Shown here piece by piece: positions 49,401 to 64,000 of a DNA stretch of 64,000 nucleotides (position 1 is its first letter; each line of letters starts with the position of its first letter). Position numbers and translations under genes: made by a program. The stretch covers positions 131,368,304 to 131,432,303 of the forward strand of contig NC_045429.1 in NCBI RefSeq assembly GCF_902635505.1. Reading direction: 5' to 3'. The notes under the pieces are model-generated. The model did not search any database. It saw only the letters and a program-made list of their open reading frames with translations, and was not told the origin of the DNA. The DNA comes from Sarcophilus harrisii (taxonomy: Eukaryota > Chordata > Mammalia > Dasyuromorphia > Dasyuridae).

Positions 49401-52400
49401 TTTCTGAGCATGTGAGTTAAAACCTTGATGACCCATCTTTCACAAAATTGGTCTTCTCTAATAGACTAGAAGAAATCAAAAGCTTGAACTGAGGGCAACA
49501 GCTGTTATGTTGGCAATCATTACATTGGAGCAACTTAAAAGGAGACAAGCTGATACCAGATCAGTGTCTTCCCATCTGACTACCACTTTTTCACTTCATA
49601 GATTCAGTGGCTATGCTTATGGGATAAATTATAGCTGCCATCATCTGCCGGAGAAAGAGTGGCCTTGTCTTTTTTTCCTATATGAAATGGCAGAACAATC
49701 TAGCTTTACTGTATGTTGTACAAATATAAAAATAATGTTTAATTAACCACAATTATAGTAATATCCTTGGCAACCTTAATAATAGCAGACAATCTTTTGA
49801 TTGAGTAGCTAAAAACAGAAAGGCTCAAAAATTCTTCCTATTGAACTTTTTTGAATCAAAGATTTAAGAGAGATACGTTAATGATGTAGAACAAAAACTT
49901 TTCATGTTTCTGGAACACTGTACGTACTACCCTAATATAGTGAATATTAAAAGGTGTGCTATGAACATTTTTTCTTTCAACAGGTTATTATTGCAGCAGA
50001 ACTTCTGAAAAATGCTGATGAATTAGTCAAGCAGAAAATTCACCCCACATCAATTATTGGTGGCTATCGGCTTGCTTGCAAGTATGCATTCATAAGAAAA
50101 TTCATATTAATTGAACTGTCTCATACTAATCTTCCTTTGCTTGTCTTGTAAAACATAATAGTTCTTATATTATGTGATATCTTCAACTCCTTCAGAGGCT
50201 GATTGTGAAAATACTTTATAGATATAGTGAAAAGGAAAAAGAATCTTAAAATTTTTGTTGAAAACTTGACTAGTTAGTTTTAATTGTCTAGTTAATTTAC
50301 TTTAGGATAAGATGAAAAAGTTATGGTGTTGGCAGTTGTCATATTTGACTAATTCGGAGAGAGACCAGATTAGTATTTTCCCATTTGACTACCACTTTTT
50401 CACTTAATAGATTCAGTGGCTATGCTTATGGGATAAAATACAGCTGCCATAGTCTGAAGGAGAAAGAGTGACCATGTCTTTTTCCAATATGAAATGGCAG
50501 AACAATATAGTTGTATTTCATATAAAAATGGTTTTGTTAACCACAACTATTTGTGATATCCATGGTCAAAATGGATAAGTATTGATTTCTATATTTTAAA
50601 AATGTTTTAAATAGGGAAGCAGTGCGGTATATCAACGAAAACCTCATCATTAACACAGATGAACTTGGAAAAGATTGTCTCATCAATGCTGCAAAAACAT
50701 CCATGTCTTCTAAGATAATTGGAATGTATCCTTTTGTAGTGTTGGTTGTAGCTTACAGCTATTTATTTAAATTAACTGAACCCTTTTAGTATGTTAATTT
50801 TGATGTTTCAATTCTATGATTCTAGCATATGGAAGTTATATTTGGAAATATCTGAGTGTGGCAGGTAATTTCCAAGGAAAAATTCTGTCTTGAAAATGAG
50901 ATATAACTTGGAAGGAAGTTTCTTCACACCTGAGACTTCTCAGTTGTTTGAAGGTAATTGAATATTTCTTCTCAGTGTGTTATTTGTTACATGAGATGAA
51001 AGGAATTCTAGTGGTAGATGTCCTTGGAATAGTGATTTTCATTTTTGAAAAAGGAAAGCGAAATTATTTATTGATAGTGTTCTAGATTTAAGAATCTAAA
51101 AATTTCTGTCCTTTTGAAGTGCTTATAAAGGATTGGGTGGAGAAATATATCATGTTTTTTTAGAAAAACAGATTAGTTGTAGGATTATATTTACATATAT
51201 TTAAACATACACACTAAAGACTCCAGCAGTTTGGGTATTAATATGAAATATAATTTTAATTCTGAAGGGCCTGTTCTTAGATATGCACTTTTAGATGAAT
51301 GTTGTCTAAAAGGGGAGATTTTTTTGCCCACTACTAAATTTGTGGGCTATACTGGTTAGAATAAGGAAGAATGCTTGTCAGACCAAAGGGATTAAAAAAG
51401 GTTCATTAGCTTAAAAATGTTTCCAAAGGGGACCTAGAAATGCTAATAATTGCCTGTAAAAGGAGTGTAGCAGTACTTTAGCTTTATGATGACCATTGTT
51501 TTTGCCACAGTTAAATCATCGGTCACATCATTTCTTTCTACAAGTGGAATATAGTGAGTAAAGTAGTTGGACAATAAGCTTGTTTCAGGGTATGGAGTTG
51601 TGCCAAAAGGGTTTGAAAGAGTCAATGTAGGTAAGATGAAGACAAGAAGTAGTTATAATTATGAAGGGGCCCTGTATAGAGACATATAAGCATTTCTTTG
51701 GATTTAAAAATTGGGAAGGCAAAAACTGATTTTTTTCCCTCTTAATATTTAATATTTGTTTCTTTAAAATGTGGGTTCCAAATTCTTTTTCCTTCTTTCA
51801 TTGAGAAGGCAAGCAATTTGATATTAAATATATAGGCAGTCAAGCCAAACATGTTGTAAAAGAAAAAAAAAAACTTCCCCTTCCCACCCTCCCTCCCAAA
51901 AAAAGAAAGAAAGAAAAATTAAGAAAGTTAGAAAAGAAAAAGTGTGTTTTGATCTGTATTCAGACTTCAACAGATATTTCTCTGGAGATGGATCACATTT
52001 TTCCTGAGTCCTATATACAATGTGTAAGGTGCCATTTCTTAAGTAAGACAAGTATAATCATACACCAAACTTAAGTCAGAAAATAGGTGTTCAATTTTCA
52101 TTCTTCCAATTGTTAGTCCTGTAACTTTGATCAACTCATTTAATTTTGAGTTAATCTGTAAAATGGAAGTGATGGTACTTTACAGAAATACTTTGTTTAT
52201 ATTAATGATTTGTAAATTGCAAAACACCATCAATGGAAAACAGTTTTTATTGGTTTATGGGTTAGTGCTTGTTGCTACCGGGGAGGGTTGAGATGTTGGA
52301 AAGCTGAACAGCAAAGATTTTTTTTAAAAAAATTCCCTTTTATAATTAGTTCATTGCCCATTCTTTATATCCTTGACACTTCTTGTGGCTTAGTGATGGT

Positions 52401-55400
52401 GATTTCTTTGCCAATATGGTGGTAGATGCAGTACTTGCAGTTAAATATACAGATGTGAAAGGTCAACCTCGGTTTCCAGTAAATTCTATTAATGTTTTGA
52501 AGGCCCATGGGCGAAGTCAGAAGGAAAGTATGCTTATAAATGGTTATGCTCTGAATTGTGTGGTGGCATCCCAGGGTAAGTAAATTTCAAGGAGTTTGAT
52601 CTCTTAACTCTTCACACTTTTTTCTACTACTAGCCCCTCATTTTTGGCATCTGAGTATATTTCTTTCTGCTTCTTTAGTGTTACATCCCCCTCTATTCCT
52701 TCTATTTCTCTTCCACACTACTGCCCAAATGAAATTCTGAGAGCCTAATTTAAGTCTGACCATACAACTCTTTTATTTATTTATTTTTTTTAATGATTAT
52801 AGCTTTTTATATACAAAACATATGCATGGGTAATTTTTCAACATTGACCCTTGCAAAAACTTGTTTCAACTTTTCCCCTCCTTCCCTCCACCCCCTCACC
52901 TCCTCCCCTAGATGGCAGGTAGTCTCATTCATGTTAAATATGTTAAAGTATATGTTAAATACAATTTATGTATACTTATACAATTATCTTGTTGCACAAG
53001 AAAGATTGGATTAAAAAGAATCCAAGATTAAAAAGAATTAAAAAGATTGGATTAAAAAAATAACCTGAGAAGAAAAAATAAAAATGCAAGCAAACAATAA
53101 CAGAAAGAGTGGACATGTTACGTTGTGATCCATATTCATTTCCCAGTATTCTTTCTGTGAGTGTAGCTGGTTCTGTTTATTACAAATCAATTGGAACTGA
53201 TTTGGATCCTCTCATTGTTGAAGAGAGCCATGTTCATCAGAATTGATCATCATATAGTATTGTTGTTGAAGTAATAATGATCTCCTGGTTCTGCTCATTT
53301 CACTTGGCATCATAGAACAACATAACATTCATATACCACAATTTATTCAGCCATTCTTCCTTCAGTCGATTTCCAGTTTCTAGCTACTATAAAGAGGGCT
53401 GCCACAAACATTTTTGCACATGCGGGTCTCTTTCCCTCCTTTAGGATCTCTTTGGGATATAAGCCCAGTAGTAACATTGCTGGATCAAAAGGTAGACCAT
53501 ATGTATGAATATTAGGTAATATTATTGTTCTGTAAGAAATGACCAGCAGGATGATTTCAGAAAGGCCCAGAGAGACTTACATGAACTGATGCTGAGTGAA
53601 ATGAGCAGGACCAGGAGATCATTATATACTTCAACAACAATACTATATGATGATCAATTCTGACAGGTGCGGCCCTCTTTGGCGATGAGATGAACCAAAT
53701 CAGTTCCAATACAGCAGTAATGAATTGAACCAGTTACACCCAGTGAAAGAACTCTGCGAGATTACTGTGAACCACTATATAGAACTCCTAATCCCTCTAT
53801 TTTTGTCTGCCTGCATTTTAGATTTCCTTCACAGGTTAATTGTACACTTTTTCAAAGTCCGATTCTTTTGGTACAGCAAGATAACTGTATGGACATGTAT
53901 ACATATATTGTACTTAACTTATGTTTTGACATGTTTAACATGTATTGGTCAGCCTGCCATCTGGGGGAAGGGGTGGAGGGGAAGGAAGGGAAAAATTAGA
54001 AAAAAGAGTTTTGCAATTGTCAATGCTGAAAAATTACACATGCCTTTATCTTGTAAATAAAAAGCTATAATTAAAAAAAAAAAAAGGTAGACCATACAAC
54101 TCTTGCTCAAGAACAACTAGTAGCTTCCTGTTACATAGAAGAAAGAAAACTATCTTAAAGCCCTTCAAAGTTTGAATTTAGCCAAACTACCCTACTGTTG
54201 GCTGTGCACTTGTATTGCATTTTGTGGTTTTGGCTGCTAGGACTGCTATTACCCCCTTATTTCTGCTTCCTATCTTACCTGATCTTCATTCTCTTGGATC
54301 CCCGTAGTTATTTTGTATTATACATATTTTGTTTTTTACTTTTACTGTTTAAATGTAAGCTTGAGTAAGTTTTTGGTTTTCTACTGCCATATCCACAATA
54401 GGTAGTAGGGAAATGATTGTTGAATGAATGGTTCAGGTAAGGGATACTGGCAATCATTCTTTACCTCTTCTCTTTCCCCCTCCCCCCTTTTTAAACAACA
54501 GGTCAATTACAAATAATTTATATTACAAATAATTACAAATAATTTATATTATTTGTAATTGACAGAAAAATAATACAAATCATAGTATATGCTTAATTCA
54601 TTCATGTATTGTTGGCAGGCCACTGGATAAGTGCTTTTTTACTCTTTAAAAAGTGTAGGGAAAATAGCAAAAACACCATGGACATTTTGAGTGTATATTC
54701 CAGTGTCTGGTCAGCCTTTTAGTTAGCTGTTTTCCATATAATTTAAGCTAATATGTCATGGTGGTTGCATTTTATTTTTCAGAACTGGTGGTTTGGGAGA
54801 ATTTAATTCAGAAAATGACTTTATTTAACAATAAAGAGCTTTAAGAATTGTCTTAAAGAAACTCTTTATTTGGATTAGAAGTCTAATTCTTCCTTAAAGT
54901 AGAAGACATCTCTATTTTTAGAAAATCTGTACTTTTAAAATGAGTTGAGGTTGAAAGTTAGAATTGATTTAGTTTAGAGGAAATATTATGTCTTTAAAAA
55001 TTTGATTTTTCCATTTTGTTTGTAGGCATGCCTAAAAGAATAGTTAATGCAAAAATTGCTTGCCTGGACTTTAGCCTACAGAAAACAAAAATGAAGCTTG
55101 GTGTGCAGGTGGTTATCACAGACCCAGAAAAACTGGATCAAATTAGAAAGAGGTAGGTTGGAGTTCTCTCCCTCTCTTCTCCCTTTTTTTATGTCTAAAG
55201 GTATGTAGATATGTAAATAGTGTGCTTTTATCTGAGCAGGATAATATTAAGAGTTTTCAGTAAACTGAACTGAAATTTATGTAATTAGCTTAAGAATAGG
55301 CTTCAAAGAAAATATGTATTTTAGAATTTAATAATCTATTTTACATAAATCTTTGAGATACCAAAAATATAGTACAATTTTAGCAAACACGTTCCAAAAG

Positions 55401-58400
55401 ATTTATCTATATCCCCCCCCCCCCCCCCCACCCTTTTTTTTTTTTTTTTTTTTTTGGTTGTGCATGAGGTTCAAACTCTGCATTGTATTTTGTTGAACTA
55501 CAAATATAATTGTGCAGGTGACAATCACCAATTTCATGAAAAGACAGAACAACTAGTGCTACTTGTAGAAGCTACACAAAAGCAACAAGGAATGTATAGC
55601 AAGTGAGATTGTGGGATAATCTTAACTGACAGACTTGCTTAAGATTAATCCTAAAGGCATGGAAACCCTGCTTATTTCTTGCCACCACAAATGGCTTTGT
55701 AAAGCATACAATTTCTGCCTTGAGCATGTTTTTCTGTTTCTTTACACTTGACTTTGCCAACACAATTACTAAAATTATTGTGGAGAATTTTATGTGTAAA
55801 AGATAAAACACTTGAAGAAATATGAAACTTCTTGGAATAACATTGCCTATAAATCTTGAGCTATGTTTTTATAGTGCATGTGTATTTATACACATAAATG
55901 CACACTGTTTATAGCAAATAACTTGGGTAGTAGGTATACAGAATATTTCATGTTTGTTAGTACAAAATCTAACAAATTGACAGTTTAAGACTAAAATATT
56001 TGAAAAATACAGTTTTTAGATATTTTGAATCTTTAATTGAAATAAAGTTTCACATTTGAAGTATGAAAACTATTAGGACCTTTTAAAACTTGCTGCAAGA
56101 ATCAGGAGATCATTATATACTTCAACAACGATACTGTATGAGGATATATTCTGATGGAAGTGGATTTCTTTGACAAAGAGATCTAACTCAGTTTCAATTG
56201 ATCAAGGATGGACAGAAGCAGCTACACCCAAAGAAAGAACACTGGGAAATGAATGTAAACTGTTTGCATTTTTGTTTTTCTTCCCGGGTTATTTTTACCT
56301 TCTGAATCCAATTCTTCCTGTTCAACGAGAGAACTGTTCGGTTCTGCACACATATATTGTATCTAGGATATACTGTGACATATTTAACATGTATAGGACT
56401 GCTTGCCATTTGGGGGAGAGGGCGGAGGGAGGGGAGGGAAAAAGTCAGAACAGAAGTGAGTGCAAGGGATAATGTAAAAAATTACCCAGGTTTGGGCTCT
56501 GTCAATAAGTTATAATTATTTAAAAAAACAAAACAAAACTCTGCAAAGCAGGTTGGTTTAGGCAGATATTGTAATCTTAAAGGAATAAGGGAATAATTTG
56601 GTTGAGTGATTTTAGTTATTGAAATTGAGTAGCTTATGAGTATTTTTCTTGAATTGTTTATTTCAAAATATTCAAAACTTTTATATTAAAAGAAATTTAC
56701 ATTAATGGTAATAATCCTGTCTCTTTAGAGAATCAGATATTACGAAGGAGAGAATTCAAAAAATACTGGCCACTGGTGCCAATGTTATTCTAACCACTGG
56801 TGGAATTGATGATATGTGTCTAAAGTACTTTGTTGAGTCTTCAACTATAGCAGTCCGAAGAGTTTTAAAAAGGGACCTTAAGCGAATTGCTAAAGCATCT
56901 GGAGGTAAGTCTGAATGTTTAGGGACTAATTCTTCTCAGTGGGAATTAAAACTTAAAAAAGATTTTCCATAATTATGACCTTAAAAGGTGCTTTGTCATC
57001 TCTAAAATCTTTAATGAGGAATTTATTAGCCCTTCTGAAATGTAATACTGGCCTTGTGAAACCTTTTCATTTTGGTTAAGTATTCCTTTTGATTCACCTT
57101 AGTGTTAAGCTCATAATTTTTTTAACAATTATATAAGGGGGGGCACAAAATAGCATGTTAATCTTTGTGATGTATGGATTGGTCCTTTTTCTTAAAATGT
57201 GGTATTTGTGGGGAATCTTGTTCCTTTGGCTCCTAGCAAGCCAACATCCTTCCCTTTCTTACTGTGTAGGAAAGTAAGCAGAATTCATGTGGTAACAGAA
57301 TTGGTCATCTTTAAAATCTTTATTTTTTGTATGAGAAAAATCAGAAATTTGGATGTAAAAGTTTTAATTCTTTTTCATTTAAAAGCAACCATTTTGTCCA
57401 CCCTGGCTAATCTGGAAGGTGAAGAAAGTTTTGAAGCGTCAATGTTGGGACAAGCAGAAGAGGTAGTACAAGAAAGGATTTGTGATGATGAGCTAATTTT
57501 AATCAAAAAGTAAGCTATACTACAGAATACCAAAGCTTATGCAAGTTCTTTTTATTCTCGTTAAATTGGAATCACTTAATTTCCCATTTATTTGCTGCCA
57601 TTCTTTCAGTAGTATGAGCAGTTATACGCATGGGAGACAGTAAGATTAGTCCTGTAAATTAAGATGAAAACATTTCATCTGTATTACAAGGACTATCACA
57701 TTGTCTTTGCTAATACTTTCACACATTTTAGGAGACATTGAGAAGTTAGGAGAGAGTCCAAGAAGGTAACCTGGGATCATCTAGAGAGGACCCTTATCTT
57801 GTTTGTGTCACAGGATCATTTTAAAGCACTAGCACCAAAGGCTTGTCTTGTTAGCTTGGGCTCAGAATAGCAGTGGGTGACAAAAAAGGGCCTGTTTAGC
57901 CCCTTTACAGAGACCTTCAACTAGGGGGTAAATGACTATTCATTAGGCATGTTGTAGATAGGACTTGAATTCTGAGTTGACTTTCCAAAAGTCTTGAGTA
58001 AGTCTGATAAATGAAACTTCTTAATACTTCAAGATTTAATAGTTAAGCAAAATGGCTTTATAGTATATACCTCAGTAAGTTTGAAGGAAGTATTAAGATT
58101 TAATAGTTAAGCAAAATGTACCTCAGTGTTTGAAGGAAAAGTTTGAAGGAAATATTGAACAGCTGCCCTGTAAAATAGTTTTAAATTCTGGTTTATTGTA
58201 AAGAATTGGTTAACCGGGCCTGTTTGTTGCAGCACAAGAGCTCGGACGTCGGCTTCCATCATCTTACGTGGAGCAAATGACTTCATGTGTGATGAGATGG
58301 AGCGTTCTTTGCATGATGCTCTTTGTGTGGTTAAGAGAGTCCTGGAGTCAAAGTCTGTAGTGCCGGGTGGTGGTGCTGTAGAGGCAGCCCTTTCCATTTA

Positions 58401-59101
58401 TCTGGAGAACTATGCAACCAGTATGGTAAGAAGAGTGGCAGGGAGGGGAAGGTGGTATTTTGGAGGGGAACCTACTTCCATTTTTCAGTGAAATTTGGGT
58501 TTTTATTCCTTCAGGGATCACGGGAACAACTTGCTATTGCAGAATTTGCCAGATCTCTTCTCATTATTCCCAACACATTGGCCGTTAATGCTGCCCAAGA
58601 CTCCACAGATTTGGTTGCCAAGTTGAGAGCTTTTCATAATGAAGCTCAGGTTAACCCAGAACGCAAGAACCTAAAATGGCAAGTATAAATTTTCTGCTTT
58701 CATTGTACTTAGATGTACCACAAAAATTTTTAGGGAAGTGAATAGCTTTGCAGAAGTCTGTTTTAATGTACAAGCAGTATTTGGATTAAAAAAACCCAAT
58801 AATTGTAGGATTGGGAAGGGGGAGGTGGTTTTGTAACAACTGAAACCGTCTGTTTTAATACTTCATTTCAATTGGCAGGATTGGTCTTGACTTAGTCAAT
58901 GGCAAGCCTCGAGACAACAGGCAGAGTGGTGTATTTGAACCTACCATGGTTAAAGTGAAGAGTTTGAAATTTGCAACAGAAGCTGCAATTACCATTCTTC
59001 GAATTGATGACCTCATTAAGTTACATCCAGAAAATAAAGATGACAAAAGAGGAGGAGGGAGTTATGAAGATGCAGTTCACTCTGGGGCTATTGAAGACTG
59101 A
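46022..59101 (+). CDS. TCP1: TCP1, chaperonin CCT subunit alpha, 12 exons
   Basis: Subunit alpha of the cytosolic TRiC/CCT chaperonin that folds actin and tubulin with ATP. Coding exons: 46022-46085, 48338-48423, 48641-48769, 49984-50081, 50615-50725, 52394-52575, 55026-55152, 56729-56904, 57386-57509, 58233-58425, 58515-58678, 58879-59101. Phases agree; total 1,677 nt, 558 aa (human 556). Motifs: [15 protein letters not shown] start, [18 protein letters not shown], the nucleotide-binding [15 protein letters not shown] in exons 3-4, [14 protein letters not shown] in exon 9, [13 protein letters not shown] in exon 10. The extra length comes from a glycine insert near the C-terminus ([11 protein letters not shown]). 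Intron 5 has U12-type signals and intron 11 a GC donor. Introns 3, 4 and 9 host H/ACA snoRNAs. The protein looks intact. Confidence 0.97.
47818..47953 (-). mobile_element. tRNA-like SINE, reverse, TCP1 intron 1
   Basis: Complement SINE text (CAATTAGGGTTAAGTAACTT ... ATTTAGCTGACCC). ACAAGCATTT at 47,808-47,817 and 47,954-47,963 is the target duplication. Confidence 0.85.
47965..48130 (+). repeat. MIR-type SINE, TCP1 intron 1
   Basis: TAAATGCCAGGAACTTTGC, CATTTTACATAGAGCTAGG and TTCACATCTTCTTAATCCCA in MIR order; the adjacent SINE inserted at its left end. Confidence 0.65.
49571..49700 (+). ncRNA. H/ACA snoRNA, SNORA20-like, copy 1 (TCP1 intron 3)
   Basis: Two-hairpin H/ACA architecture is directly visible. 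The 5' hairpin closes CCCAT (49,571) with ATGGG (to 49,623) and has an inner CCACT/AGTGG stem. An H-box candidate AAATTA follows at 49,626-49,631. The 3' hairpin closes CTGCCAT with ATGGCAG and has an inner GGAGAAAGA stem against T/C-rich DNA. ACA lies at 49,695-49,697, three bases from the end. Human TCP1 is known to host SNORA20 and SNORA29; the SNORA20 name is by host and remembered similarity. It lies about 280 bases upstream of exon 4. Confidence 0.8.
50380..50507 (+). ncRNA. H/ACA snoRNA, SNORA20-like, copy 2 (TCP1 intron 4)
   Basis: Paralogue of the intron 3 copy, with the same start (CCCATTTGACTACCAC), 5' stem CCCAT/ATGGG, H box ATAAAA (50,433-50,438), 3' stem CTGCCAT/ATGGCAG, inner GGAGAAAGA/TCTTTTTCC stem, and ACA at 50,502-50,504 three bases from the end. 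Its pairings are at least as good as copy 1. It lies 107 bases upstream of exon 5, a spacing common for intronic H/ACA RNAs. Similarity to copy 1 extends about 20 bases upstream and 50 or more downstream, so the copy was made as DNA with flanks. Confidence 0.83.
50726..52393 (+). other. U12-type (minor spliceosome) intron 5 of TCP1
   Basis: The donor is GTATCCTTTT, a perfect U12-type GT-AG start. TCCTTGAC, with its branch A at 52,376, lies 17 bases before the acceptor AG (52,392-52,393), matching the U12 branch site TTCCTTRAC. There is no long pyrimidine tract, as expected for this class. The intron splits an Ile codon between GGA and GAT. Confidence 0.9.
52773..53494 (-). mobile_element. L1 3' end, reverse, TCP1 intron 6
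   Basis: Starts with T-rich tail DNA and runs to GCTGGATCAAAAGGTA in the ORF2 C-terminal region. The target duplication GACCATACAACTCTT lies at 52,758-52,772 and, displaced by the second L1, at 54,090-54,104. Confidence 0.9.
53502..54081 (+). mobile_element. L1 3' end, forward, nested at the edge of the reverse L1
   Basis: L1 3' UTR with terminal A run. AAAAGGTAGACCATA at 53,487-53,501 and about 54,082-54,096 is its target duplication, so it landed across the right junction of the reverse L1. With that L1 it forms a long inverted repeat. Confidence 0.88.
54502..54563. repeat. Palindrome in TCP1 intron 6
   Basis: GTCAATTACAAATAAT at 54,502-54,517 is the perfect complement of 54,548-54,563; the 30-base centre repeats ACAAATAATTTATATTA units. 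Confidence 0.9.
55413..55455. repeat. C17 and T run in TCP1 intron 7
   Basis: Seventeen C followed by ACCC and about 22 T. Confidence 0.95.
56103..56545 (+). mobile_element. L1 3' end, TCP1 intron 7
   Basis: AGATCATTATATACTTCAAC, GCAGCTACACCCAAAGAAAG, GGACTGCTTGCCATTTGGGG and a final A-rich AAAAAAACAAAACAAAAC follow L1 3' order. Confidence 0.85.
57582..57703 (+). ncRNA. H/ACA snoRNA, SNORA29-like candidate (TCP1 intron 9)
   Basis: The 5' hairpin closes TCCCAT (57,582) with ATGGGA (to 57,635). The H box ACAGTA is at 57,637-57,642. The 3' hairpin AGTCCTGTAA/TTACAAGGACT has a perfect AGATGAAA/TTTCATCT inner stem. ACA at 57,698-57,700 is followed by three bases. This fits H/ACA structure throughout. 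Human TCP1 is known to host SNORA29 as well as SNORA20, and this is the best remaining candidate; I cannot confirm the name from sequence alone. Confidence 0.65.
58033..58140. repeat. Imperfect tandem duplication in TCP1 intron 9
   Basis: AGATTTAATAGTTAAGCAAA followed by TACCTCAGT and GTTTGAAGGAA occurs at about 58,032 and again at about 58,097, with a shorter second unit. Confidence 0.85.
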
Positions 59102-59111
59102 TGTGATTTTC

Positions 59112-59117
59112 TTTATT
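59112..59117 (-). terminator. Candidate ACAT2 polyadenylation signal inside the TCP1 3' UTR
   Basis: AATAAA on the minus strand, 273 bases past the ACAT2 stop and only 11 bases after the TCP1 stop. If used, ACAT2 transcripts end at about the TCP1 stop codon. Confidence 0.6.
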
Positions 59118-59239
59118 TATACGTGTTACTGATTAGTTTCATCCTGTACCATTTTGTCTTGCACTTAGTGTATAGACATAAAAAATACAACAACCTCTGT
59201 CATGATGATTTGAGTTTTTATAAGGGAGATGAAAGAGAA

Positions 59240-59245
59240 AATAAA
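59240..59245 (+). terminator. TCP1 polyadenylation signal
   Basis: AATAAA 139 bases past the TCP1 stop, followed by a GT/T-rich stretch (CTGCTTTTTTTGGTC) as downstream element. Confidence 0.8.
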
Positions 59246-59389
59246 ACATCTTTCCTCTGCTTTTTTTGGTCCCTGAAACATGTTTTCATAGGTAGTTAAA
59301 TTAGTTCATTTTAAGACTTAAAAAGTTAAAATGTGATTAATTTTACAATTTGTTCAACCCTTTGTCTAAGATTATTAGAATTTTTCCTC

Positions 59390-64000
<4,611 letters not shown>

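Larger units (their letters stand above)
52640..54440 (+). repeat. L2-like 3' end interrupted by two L1s, TCP1 intron 6
   Basis: Host repeat at 52,640-52,772 and 54,105-54,440 (AAAGCCCTTCAAAGTTTGAA, GTAAGCTTGAGTAAG, ending GTTGAATGAATG). The two halves are split by nested L1 pieces and share the duplicated GACCATACAACTCTT. Confidence 0.6.

Noticed and set aside
55485-55800. Possible further snoRNA in TCP1 intron 7
   Set aside because: Some short stems and ACA triplets are present, but no two-hairpin layout with correctly placed H and ACA boxes.

Overview
This is mammalian nuclear DNA, almost certainly from a marsupial. It holds four host genes in the known ACAT2-TCP1-MRPL18-PNLDC1 order (human chromosome 6q25), shown here reversed. 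The interspersed repeats are marsupial: tRNA-like SINEs with GGCAGCTAGGTGG heads, marsupial L1 3' ends, L2 and MIR/CORE-SINEs. An Australian lineage is possible from the SINE type, but I cannot fix the species.

Layout from left to right. 1-1,668: a degraded second copy of the PNLDC1 exon 1/promoter island followed by a 1 kb purine tract; the rest of this copy, if any, lies left of the window. 1,669-9,190: gene-free, old SINE/L1/LTR-like fossils. 9,649-29,132 (-): PNLDC1 (piRNA 3'-end trimmer), 19 coding exons that join in frame to 532 aa. 29,296-31,950: second purine tract, then old repeats. 32,041-37,413 (-): MRPL18 (mitochondrial ribosomal protein uL18m), 4 exons, 180 aa, with an old endogenous retrovirus in intron 2 and a 64-base C run in intron 1. 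37,700-45,380: intergenic DNA holding three same-strand L1 3' ends. 46,022-59,101 (+): TCP1 (CCT alpha), 12 exons, 558 aa. 59,390 to the right edge (-): the last five exons of ACAT2 (cytosolic acetoacetyl-CoA thiolase); its first exons are outside the window.

Relations. TCP1 and ACAT2 converge tail to tail, with polyadenylation signals that predict overlapping 3' UTRs. MRPL18 and TCP1 diverge, but unlike the compact shared promoter known in eutherians they are 8.6 kb apart, each with its own CpG island. TCP1 introns host three H/ACA snoRNA genes: two paralogous SNORA20-like copies in neighbouring introns and one SNORA29-like copy. Splicing has several unusual features: a U12-type intron in TCP1, and GC-AG introns in TCP1, PNLDC1 and probably MRPL18. 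Gene models were made by matching conceptual exons to remembered human proteins, so UTR ends and transcription starts are estimates.
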